Shown in pieces: positions 17,901 through 23,352 of a stretch of 32,452 bases of DNA. Position 1 is the stretch's first letter, and every line of letters starts with the position of its first letter. Source of the DNA: an uncultured Flavobacteriales bacterium (GTDB lineage: Bacteria; Bacteroidota; Bacteroidia; Flavobacteriales_G; Salibacteraceae); contig CAJXNO010000033.1 of assembly GCA_913057205.1 (NCBI GenBank), positions 1-32,452 on the forward strand, read 5' to 3'. Made by a program: the position numbers and the translations under genes. The notes under the pieces are model-generated. The model was given only the letters and a program-made list of their open reading frames with translations. It was not told where the DNA came from and made no database searches.

Positions 17901-20805
17901 CTAATGCGGTGAGCTCACCATCAGCTGCACCATTACAACTGATCGGCACATCTATATTGGTTGTCGCTACAACTGGCGTAGGCTCCGTCAAGGTGATGGT
18001 CAATGCTTCTGTACAACCAGCGGCGTCAGTGGCAGTGACCGTATAGGTGCCCGCAGCAATGTTATTCAACAAGGCTCCGGTTGCACCGGTATTCCAAGCA
18101 TAAGTGAAAGGCGCTCCGTTCGAACCGCTTGCGCTGGCAAGGATTGACCCATTGGCATCCCCATTACACAATGGTTGGGTCAAAGTGGTATCAATTATAA
18201 TTGGAGCAGGCTCTTGAATGTCAAACTGCAAGGTATCCTCGCAGCTGCGTGGGTCAGAAATGGTCACCGTGTAGCTTCCAGCCGTCAAGTTTGTGGCTGA
18301 GCTTCCAGATCCAACGCTCGACCACGTGTAGGTGAATGCTTGGCTGGAAGGGATGAAAGCAACATAGTCGTTGGTTAGGGTAAAGTTTGCATTATTCCTA
18401 GATGGCACTGCTAGACCGCTGGAGCCTCCGGCACCTTCAATGCCTTGAACTCCAGTAAGTGCAGTTACATCCTCAGAGAAGATCTGTATGATGTTACTTG
18501 ATTCATACAACACGATCTGGAATGTGAATGTATTCACTGCATTGTTATAGCGTGGAACATCAATAAAGTTGATGACATGCGCCTCCTGAGCGCCGTTGCC
18601 AATCTCATAATGCTCGATGGTTCCTCCACCAGAGAAATCCAGGTCATCCCAGATACCTATCCAATTATTGGGATAGCCCGCTGCTGGTATAGCGGTTTGA
18701 TTAAACGAATTCGATCCTGGAGGATTGGCAACATCAAAGGTGATGAAGCCATTAGCATGCACCCTAAATTGGGTGTACGAGGTACCAAAGAACTCAAATG
18801 GGAAACCGATGTTAATCGCAACAGATAAACCCTCGTCACCACCTGCGAATCCACTTCCGTAGGATGTAAAGGCAGCTTGGTCTAGAACCGTAGCACCAGC
18901 ATAATTGAAAGGATATGGCTCGTAGATGTTTTCGGTTTGATCGATGATGTAGCTCGTAGTAGAGTCTGATGCGGCGTAGCCACCGTGTGCAGACAAGAAG
19001 GCTGCACCATCATTACCTCCATTACAGGTAACCGAATCGGTTGAATCTACCGCACTGAAAATGGCAGGTCCGTCGGGAATAACAATATCTTGGATCACCT
19101 GACAGCCATTGGTTGCCTCCGTAATCGTCACCGTATGCAGTCCACCGCAAAGCGCATCGTTGGTCTGTGTGGTAGCTCCGTCATCCCATAAGTAGGTCTT
19201 CGGGTTTCCGCCGAAAAGGGTCAACGCCCGTGCCCTACCGTTGCATTCATCATCACAAGCAGCGAGGATACTGTTGAAACCGGCTGAAAAGAAATTCCCC
19301 CCTGGTTGAATGGTTACCGTAACCGAATCGAGGGAGTTATCGAAAGAGTCAATAGCGTAGACATTGTAAGACAATGGCTCAAGGCCTGTGAACACGGGTG
19401 TACTTTGGGTGATCGTATCTAGTGTTCCTGAAAAGAATACGATGTAATAGCCGAACGGCCCCACACCTCCACTGATGTTCACGGTGATCTGTCCGTCATC
19501 CAATCCTGCACATGACTCATCCACCACCTGCACATTATCGATCTCAAAAGGACCTGCAGATTCCTGTACGATGACTACCACGCGCTGCGCAGAACGACCC
19601 GAAACCAAACATCCGTCGTCAACTGCCGAAATACTGTATACGTAGGTTCCTACATCCGCACCAGTAGGCGTCCAATCAATTTCTAATGTGGCTGTATTCG
19701 ACGCTGTTGTGATGTTCGTTGTAGCCCCATTCAACTGACTTGCCGCGTTGGTTGTCAAGGTTACCGCTTCACCTGCATCACCGGTGAATACCAGCGACCA
19801 GCTTGCTGCACTTCCCGTGTCAATGATGATGGTATCGTTACCACTAGAATTTGAAAGGTTGGCCGTAGCGCTGAAGCTGCCAGCTGCTGCTGGACCTGAG
19901 TTCGAACAGGATGGATCTACTTCAAACTGAAAATCACGGAAGGAGGTAGAGATCAAATTACCGGTAGCTGGGTCATATTCGTTCACTTCAACCACGATCT
20001 GGTAAACACCAGAGGCAGGGGCTGTGAAAGTAAGTATACCTGTACTCTGGTCGATGGTGATTCCGTTTCCAGTTGGGTCCAAAGCAGAAAAACCCGTTGC
20101 GTAAGAATAAACCGTTGGAGTAGTTGCACCTCGTTCAGCCGCACGTAAGGAGAACACCAAGCTATCGCCGTCAGCTTCACTGATCTGGGGATCGAATCCA
20201 ACAGTTGTTCCAGCACAAATGAAGGGTCGTTCTACCGCTCCAAAGACGGGACTGTTGTTCAAGGTATCCACACTTAAGTAAAGGTCCAACGCAAGACGCA
20301 CCCTGTCTTGCGAGCTGGTAACATTCACCAAGTTGGTCGCATCAAAACGATTCGAATAGAATAGGGAGTACTCAATAAATGCAGATGCACCCATCAAAGC
20401 CACCTCATCGGTCACATCAAGACTTGCCTCATAGATCACGTGCTCCTCACCATCCAAGCTACCGCCTGCCGCACAATAGGGCATCGAGTCGGCACAAACC
20501 ACGTCAACCTCGGTTGGACCGGAGATCCGATAGAGAAAGTCCCCGGTTATAGTGGATGGAGAACCATTCCTGAAAAAGAAGATGGAATCAGGAAAAATCG
20601 CGGTCGACGGGCAATCATCGTACGCGTTCAACCGAAGGATGATACTATCCTGAGTCGCATTCAAGGTTGCCGACAGGTCTCCACCGGAGTAGGCTCCAAC
20701 TGACGGTAGTGTCTGAGCAGAAGATGCGATTGGTCCGAAAAACGCAATAGCGCATACGAAGACCACAAGAAGTTGTCTTGAAATTAGGTGCATAGTAAGG
20801 TTCAT
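8914..20805 (-). CDS. Giant SprB-repeat cell-surface protein with type B gliding-motility C-terminal domain
   Basis: This protein of about 3,963 residues is probably exported by T9SS to the cell surface as an adhesin or gliding-related filament. The signal peptide is MHLISRQLLVVFVCAIAFF..SSAQ. A non-repeat N-terminal module (to about residue 310) resembles that of the 911-residue protein at 23352-26087. An Ig-like stretch precedes about 40 SprB-type repeats of about 75 residues (about 419-3719). Typical repeat features are CNGGxDG, PYTYLWSNG, AGTYTVTVTD and NGC. The protein ends with a type B sorting domain (GGFSPNGDGVNDVF, IFNRWGNLIYE, LPVGTYYYVIDL). The frame stays open to an ATG at 20862, but a consensus promoter lies at 20814-20821, so I place the start at 20805 (or 20793). 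It heads an operon with the PorP-like gene. Confidence 0.93.
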   Translation of the reverse strand: MNLTMHLISRQLLVVFVCAIAFFGPIASSAQTLPSVGAYSGGDLSATLNATQDSIILRLNAYDDCPSTAIFPDSIFFFRNGSPSTITGDFLYRISGPTEVDVVCADSMPYCAAGGSLDGEEHVIYEASLDVTDEVALMGASAFIEYSLFYSNRFDATNLVNVTSSQDRVRLALDLYLSVDTLNNSPVFGAVERPFICAGTTVGFDPQISEADGDSLVFSLRAAERGATTPTVYSYATGFSALDPTGNGITIDQSTGILTFTAPASGVYQIVVEVNEYDPATGNLISTSFRDFQFEVDPSCSNSGPAAAGSFSATANLSNSSGNDTIIIDTGSAASWSLVFTGDAGEAVTLTTNAASQLNGATTNITTASNTATLEIDWTPTGADVGTYVYSISAVDDGCLVSGRSAQRVVVIVQESAGPFEIDNVQVVDESCAGLDDGQITVNISGGVGPFGYYIVFFSGTLDTITQSTPVFTGLEPLSYNVYAIDSFDNSLDSVTVTIQPGGNFFSAGFNSILAACDDECNGRARALTLFGGNPKTYLWDDGATTQTNDALCGGLHTVTITEATNGCQVIQDIVIPDGPAIFSAVDSTDSVTCNGGNDGAAFLSAHGGYAASDSTTSYIIDQTENIYEPYPFNYAGATVLDQAAFTSYGSGFAGGDEGLSVAINIGFPFEFFGTSYTQFRVHANGFITFDVANPPGSNSFNQTAIPAAGYPNNWIGIWDDLDFSGGGTIEHYEIGNGAQEAHVINFIDVPRYNNAVNTFTFQIVLYESSNIIQIFSEDVTALTGVQGIEGAGGSSGLAVPSRNNANFTLTNDYVAFIPSSQAFTYTWSSVGSGSSATNLTAGSYTVTISDPRSCEDTLQFDIQEPAPIIIDTTLTQPLCNGDANGSILASASGSNGAPFTYAWNTGATGALLNNIAAGTYTVTATDAAGCTEALTITLTEPTPVVATTNIDVPISCNGAADGELTALGSGGTPGYTFLWSTTATTATITNLGAGTYTVTVTDNNGCTSTDVRILNEPTPVDISIASQTNVSCIGGNDGTITANAATGGTPGYTYLWSNGGTTLTINNLVAGTYTVTATDINGCTDTAQATITEPATGVSISINSVTNVDCNGNSTGSITANAATGGASPYTYLWSNGGTNLTNSNLAAGTYTITVTDANGCTDTASATITEPSPLNVFTNKTDETCSGAADGSINSTIAGGTAPYTFLWSNGATTQNVSGLAAGTYTITVTDVNGCTTTDSRVINSGVTITLTMSANDAACAGSNSGSALVSPAGGATPYTYLWSNSGTTDSIGGLAPGTYVVTITDNNGCEAIDSATVGQGIGIQVSVSVVQDPLCAGGMSGSIAVTDSNASVPTSTSYLWNTGSTLNILFGLSAGTYTVTLTDNNTGCQDVEQVTLTDPPALVATMIDSIQPSCNNNDGELEVEGTGGTPPYSYLWNTGATTATITGLAAGTYTVTITDDNNCTATAQSTLVAPAGFTANGVMLAGDTCGNSTGVASVNMIGGTLPFNFSWDGGQLTQTITGLAAGTYTVTVTDNDACTDTAEVTVIDTCACTLVATGVVVNNVNCFGGSDGTATVQTTGGIAPFTYAWSNGNTTDTASNLPVGSYTVTVTAADGCTDTAQVTITQPATAVSASITSSTPPTCFGGSDGQAVVVAANGTGPYTYLWTGGATSDTANNLSAGLNTVTVTDANGCTATASTTLGNGASISVATTSTNSLCFVCTGTATATVSGGTAPYQYAWSTSTIVNTNSTSNQQSSLCSGPYAVTVTDANGCSATNSTNVSDLFAPNFTVSTTNPSCFGSTDGQIIASYFCFTCEDFRWYDGLDTTNLIGTGDTLSGVGAGTYLGRLTTGFGCNRFDTIILTEPAQILLSMDSSDAGCTSATGQASVSASGGTSPFTYLWSTGSTNDTIFNVAAGAYTVTVTDGNGCSDSATVNVNAAVGHTASAVLITDAACFDEPSGAAFATQVGGTAPFTYAWNNGATTDTISNVLSGTYTVTITDANGCIDSADLFIDQPDSLTFAFTEVPISCGGAGNDGEISVSVTGGTAGYTFVWSNGGTGVSITGLTAGTYCVTATDAAGCLDSACYVLDPPGNFIVAMIDSSDVTCFNGTDGSAEVGVLSGGSGNYTYLWSTGATTAVVNNLAPGSYTVTVTDVTTTCVDSAGVTIDQPSPLVVVIDTVSDVNCFGGSDGEICVTPSGGTPGYTYSWSNGSTAIGCLSSIPAGSYSVTITDANGCTVEIDTVVTEPATGLAAAVSITTQPACNGDSATIVASGIGGNGNYSFQWPNGDTTATVQLPAGSYCVTVTDGGVCDDTACVTVVDPAPVAATIIATLPSCPGGNDGSLTASGTGGDGGPYTFLWDDNSTNPVRNGLNAGTYSVTVTDGNGCTGEAQFNLNDPVGMSATFSNVNVSSCGTCNGSATVNISGGTSPLNYAWPGGSTAATGTGLCAGLNTVTVTDGNGCIETFDVNIGSLGADTVFASTLQNVSCNGGSDGIGAAVYNCNVAPCTVAWFDLNTSTLQGTTDTITGLSAGDYYVELTNDSGCVSFDTITITEPTPVVASITSSIDVTCPGSGDGSATVAGSGGTPGYSFLWSNGATTATANNLAVGNYCVTVTDNNGCTDTACVSIGAPANSIAVTAVLINDVSCNGGTDGSVTAIATGGTAPYSFLWNGTIAADTLTNQPAGTYIIQVTDNGGCVASDTIDINEPTPVGGTFSNIIDPSCAGQADGGATIAGTGGTPGYTYQWPSGNTTVTETGLAAGQYCVTITDVNGCTDTACVIITDPAGIQNNFTGITSSSCTVCDGSATANPSGGNGPVFTYVWSNGGTADTNNTLCAGINTVTITDNGGCTEVFTLPINADGADTVIASKIDPTCGNCDGTVIATYNCSQAPCTVEWTNLATSLVVGTTDTVNGLCAGTYAVELTNGGSCVSVDTVTLVAPALIDPNATVTDASCNGQCDGTIVIAATGGSGVYTYLWSNGATTATVNNLCADSYTVTISDNAGCDTVETFVIDEPSAIDVNPTIADASCFATCDGSINTSPSGGAGGYSFNWSPVPANGNGTSQATGLCAGDYFLTITDANGCTVTDTFTIDQPAAIVQDTVIIADATCGLCDGSVSPTFSGGAGGFTYLWSNGATTDTIGSLCLGGYSVTVTDANGCTAAFNYPVSETDGPEINITSINVSAAGECDGEATANVITSLGNVTFTWSNGDNTATADSLCAGTYFVTATDTNGCSTVDTVTITEPTPLTLSFNVTEISCAGNGCDGLIEAIVNGGIPPYSLAWNTGDTASLIDSLCVGVYALTVTDNNGAQVTDSVELTVPQPFTIASSVSDVTCPDACDGEIILNIAGGSPPYMYMWNTGDTTATLTGLCPGFYSVTIMDTASCSVALDFTVNEPPAIVVTTTNITNPDCQQNNGSVTVSASGGNGGPYSYQWLDVNGDPLIPAQTTPTANNLLAGIYNVRVVDANGCEDTTAVILNNLNAPVITLDNLTNVSCFGECDGSIETTVSGGIAPVSILWSTGETTDDIDSLCAGSDTIAVVDANLCAAFDIYTITEPDELIPSNVEITDVFCGSDCNGSISVSMTGGTAPYNYSWSTGASDTAIADLCAGDYGLTVTDANGCAYITTLTVGGPQPMIITLDSLGDATCNNTGDGTIQITVTGGAAPYTYQWNYDNLDTLTAQDLNGVLAGGYGLTVTDTLGCTVTDSFNVGVEFNVSVTAMDDFSVCPQSQGVDITGTQTGASDVRWLFENGTIAGSGISIDVNTTTDISIFVLEGINDVCVARDTLRVFWTPGPGIDAGPDRNIEPGEITSIGGSPTAREGVEVNWTPAANLTSVTAFNPEANPLETTVYYVSATDGDGCFGIDSVTVTVEEVVDPVGGFSPNGDGVNDVFTIDRIGDFPNAVVQIFNRWGNLIYESPTGYTTPWDGTYNGNALPVGTYYYVIDLKDPNIQRLITGPVTILK
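9650..19550 (-). repeat. Array of about 40 SprB-type repeats within the giant gene
   Basis: I counted 40 units of about 225 bases (75 residues). Each generally has a Cys near its start, a YxWSNG strand, an AGxYTVTVTD strand and an NGC near its end. Neighbouring units share long identical DNA tracts. For example, 16208-16239 equals 16433-16464 (32 bases) and 17111-17143 equals 17336-17368 (33 bases), each 225 bases apart. Units of a cysteine-rich subtype cluster toward the C-terminus. Exact unit number may shift by one or two depending on how the edge units are treated. Confidence 0.9.
18350..18960 (-). other. Domain of about 200 residues inserted inside one SprB repeat
   Basis: The third repeat begins normally (CNGGNDG) but breaks off after about 30 residues. 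It resumes at FTYTWSSVGSGSSATNL with its second half intact. Between the halves lies a segment with INIGFPFEFFGTSYTQFRV, HANGFITFD and NWIGIWDDLDFSGGG. It resembles nidogen-like beta-sandwich domains seen in secreted Bacteroidota proteins. The family name is tentative. Confidence 0.6.
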
Positions 20806-20813
20806 TATCAACT

Positions 20814-20846
20814 CAAATTTACGAGGAAATCGGGCTGAATCCACAA
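20814..20846 (-). promoter_or_regulatory. Promoter of the giant SprB-like gene
   Basis: The minus strand carries TAAATTTG (complement of 20814-20821), an exact TAnnTTTG match. A TTG (complement of 20844-20846) lies 22 bases upstream, within the reported 17-23 base spacing for Bacteroidota. Transcription should start near 20809, just before the ATG at 20805 and about 16 bases before the ATG at 20793. An ATG at 20862 would lie upstream of the transcript. Confidence 0.7.
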
Positions 20847-20902
20847 TTCCCAATGCTTCCACGCAGATTCAGTACGAAAGGTTGGGTAGAAGGTTTGAAA
20901 AA

Positions 20903-22690
20903 TCAGTCGAGTTTCAATACCGCCAAGAAGGCTTGCTGAGGAATTTCCACGCTGCCGATCTGCTTCATGCGCTTCTTTCCTTTCTTCTGCTTCTCGAGCA
21001 GCTTGCGCTTCCGAGAGATGTCACCCCCGTAGCACTTGGCAGTAACGTCCTTCCGCAATGCCTTTACGGTTTCACGAGCAACGATCTTAGCTCCAAGCGC
21101 AGCCTGAATGGCGATCTCGAACTGTTGACGTGGGATCAATTCTTTAAGCTTCAAGCAGATTTTCTTTCCCAGATCAAATGCGTTGTCTCGGTGGATCAAA
21201 GCGGATAAGGCATCCACTTGGTCGCCGTTCAAAAGGATGTCCATCTTCACCAAATGACTCACCTGATAACCCGTTGGAGAATAATCAAAAGATGCATAAC
21301 CTCGAGAGATGGACTTCAATCGATCATAGAAATCAAAAACAATTTCAGCAAGCGGCATTTCGAAACTCAATTCTACTCGGTCTGCTGTGAGATAGACTTG
21401 GTTCTTCAGCATGCCACGCTTCTCGATGCAGAGGTTCATGACCGAACCTACATAATCCGACTTGGTGATGATCTGAGCATTGATGAATGGTTCCTCTACC
21501 GACTCCAACTTTGATGGGTCTGGAAAATCAGAAGGGTTATTCACCTGAAGCCGCGTTCCGTCTGTGGTGGTGGCGAAGTAAGACACGTTGGGAACCGTTG
21601 TGATCACGGTCATGTCGAACTCACGCTCCAAGCGCTCCTGGATGATTTCCATGTGCAACATGCCCAGGAATCCACAACGGAATCCAAAGCCCAATGCTGC
21701 ACTTGATTCGGGCTCAAAGGTGAGTGAAGCATCGTTGAGCTGAAGCTTCTCCATGCAATCACGCAACTCCTCGTAGTCATCGGTATCTACTGGATAGATC
21801 CCCGCAAACACCATGGGCTTCACGTTCTCAAAACCCTCAATGGCCTTGTCGCAAGGGTTCGCCTTCATGGTGATGGTATCCCCTACCTTGATCTCCTTGG
21901 CTTGCTTGATACCCGAGATGATATAACCCACATTGCCCGCCGAGATTTCGTCGCGCTTCTCTGGTTTGAGACGCAGTACTCCGATCTCATCTGCTAAATA
22001 GTCTTTCCCAGTGTAGTAGAATTTGACGTGGTCGTTCTTTCGTACACGTCCGTTCATCACACGGAAATAAGCGATGACCCCACGAAATGGGTTAAACACA
22101 CTATCGAAAATCAGTGCCTGTAAAGGTGCGTCTGGATCACCGGATGGAGCCGGCACCCGCTCTACGATAGCCGAAAGCAACTCATCCACACCCGCTCCAG
22201 TCTTACCACTCGTTCCGATGATCTCATCGCGGTTGCAGCCGAGTAGGTCAACCATTTCATCCTTCACCTCTTCGGGCATCGCCGAAGGAAGATCCATTTT
22301 ATTGAGTACGGGAATGATGGTCAAATCATGCTCCATGGCCAAGTAGAGGTTGGAGATGGTCTGCGCCTCAATGCCCTGGCTAGCGTCTACCAACAATAGC
22401 GCTCCTTCGCACGCCGCAATGGCTCGAGAAACCTCGTATGAAAAATCTACGTGTCCAGGTGTGTCGATCAAATTCAGCACATAGTCTTCGCCGTTGTGCT
22501 TGTAGTTCATCTGGATCGCATGACTCTTGATGGTGATACCACGTTCACGCTCCAGATCCATATCGTCTAGCGTCTGCTCCTTGAGTTCGCGCTCACTAAC
22601 GGTTCCGGTTACCTGTAAAAGTCGATCAGCCAAGGTACTCTTACCATGATCGATATGGGCTATAATGCAAAAGTTTCTAATGTGCTTCAT
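20903..22690 (-). CDS. lepA: Elongation factor 4 (LepA), ribosome back-translocating GTPase
   Basis: This 595-residue translational GTPase acts on stalled or mistranslocated ribosomes and helps translation fidelity and ribosome assembly. The GTP-binding motifs are clear: AHIDHGKST at 11-19, the RGITIKSHA switch region, DTPGHVDF near 77-84 and NKMD near 130. The LepA-specific C-terminal domain ends with [19 protein letters not shown] and the [17 protein letters not shown] tail. Length is normal for the family. ATG start at 22690. It is transcribed toward the giant gene but separated by a promoter region, so it is likely a separate unit. Confidence 0.98.
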   Translation of the reverse strand: MKHIRNFCIIAHIDHGKSTLADRLLQVTGTVSERELKEQTLDDMDLERERGITIKSHAIQMNYKHNGEDYVLNLIDTPGHVDFSYEVSRAIAACEGALLLVDASQGIEAQTISNLYLAMEHDLTIIPVLNKMDLPSAMPEEVKDEMVDLLGCNRDEIIGTSGKTGAGVDELLSAIVERVPAPSGDPDAPLQALIFDSVFNPFRGVIAYFRVMNGRVRKNDHVKFYYTGKDYLADEIGVLRLKPEKRDEISAGNVGYIISGIKQAKEIKVGDTITMKANPCDKAIEGFENVKPMVFAGIYPVDTDDYEELRDCMEKLQLNDASLTFEPESSAALGFGFRCGFLGMLHMEIIQERLEREFDMTVITTVPNVSYFATTTDGTRLQVNNPSDFPDPSKLESVEEPFINAQIITKSDYVGSVMNLCIEKRGMLKNQVYLTADRVELSFEMPLAEIVFDFYDRLKSISRGYASFDYSPTGYQVSHLVKMDILLNGDQVDALSALIHRDNAFDLGKKICLKLKELIPRQQFEIAIQAALGAKIVARETVKALRKDVTAKCYGGDISRKRKLLEKQKKGKKRMKQIGSVEIPQQAFLAVLKLD

Positions 22691-22709
22691 GCACGCAAAA
22701 AATTGGCTG

Positions 22710-22717
22710 CGAAGGTA
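22710..22717 (-). promoter_or_regulatory. Candidate -7 element upstream of lepA
   Basis: The minus strand reads TACCTTCG, one base from TAnnTTTG, 19 bases before the lepA ATG, in the short gap after ribE. No clear -33 TTG is seen. Readthrough from ribE is an alternative. Confidence 0.3.
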
Positions 22718-22752
22718 CTTGAAATAACGCCGTTACGCTAAGTTTTGTTGAC

Positions 22753-23352
22753 CTATGATTTCGCGAGGATTCGGCGCTGGGCTTCCATGACGTATTTGCC
22801 CAGGATATCGAACTCCAGGTTCACCCGATCGCCTTGTTGAAGCGCGTGAAAATTGGTGTGCTCGTAGGTATATGGGATGATGGAAACAGAGCAGTGTCGT
22901 TCACTGGCCTGAACCACGGTCAGACTGACCCCGTTGATGGTAATGCTCCCCTTCTCCACTACAATAGCTTGGTCTGAAGGCTCAAAGCGAAAGAAGAAGT
23001 TCCAAGAACCGTCCACTTCCTCTACCCGTTCCATAACAGCTGTCTTGTCTACATGTCCCTGTACGATGTGCCCGTCGAAACGACCATTGGCAGACATACA
23101 GCGCTCCAAGTTGACCGGATCGCCTTCCTTAAGGTCACCGATGTTACTGCGTTTTAAGGTTTCATCAATAGCGGTCACTTTGTAGCGATCACCTTGGATC
23201 TCCACCACCGTTAGACACACCCCATTGTGCGCCACGCTTTGGTCAATTTGTAACTCTGAGGTAAAGTCGCAAGTGAGCCAGATGTGTCTGTTGCTTCCTT
23301 CCTGCTCGATCTGTTCTACGCGTCCTACGGATTCAATGATTCCTGTAAACAT
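22753..23352 (-). CDS. ribE: Riboflavin synthase, alpha subunit
   Basis: This 199-residue enzyme makes riboflavin and a pyrimidinedione from two molecules of 6,7-dimethyl-8-ribityllumazine. The protein shows the expected internal duplication: N-terminal MFTGIIESVGRV with NGVCLTVV near residue 45, and a second barrel with GHIVQGHVD near 93-101 and INGVSLTVV near 138-146. Length and start match the family. Its ATG overlaps the stop codon of the upstream 911-residue surface protein by one base (TGATG), so translation is probably coupled. Many genomes call this gene ribE, others ribC. The enzyme itself looks complete. Confidence 0.97.
   Translation of the reverse strand: MFTGIIESVGRVEQIEQEGSNRHIWLTCDFTSELQIDQSVAHNGVCLTVVEIQGDRYKVTAIDETLKRSNIGDLKEGDPVNLERCMSANGRFDGHIVQGHVDKTAVMERVEEVDGSWNFFFRFEPSDQAIVVEKGSITINGVSLTVVQASERHCSVSIIPYTYEHTNFHALQQGDRVNLEFDILGKYVMEAQRRILAKS

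Noticed and set aside
9650-19550. Possible CRISPR-like or satellite array because of regular 225-base spacing
   Set aside because: The units are in-frame coding repeats of the SprB type with diverged codons, not short identical repeats with unique spacers.
9260-20703. Many open frames of 60-180 codons antisense to, or out of frame with, the giant gene
   Set aside because: They follow the Thr/Val/Gly-rich repeat of the real gene, recur with the 225-base period and show no family motif; they are shadows of the repetitive coding sequence.
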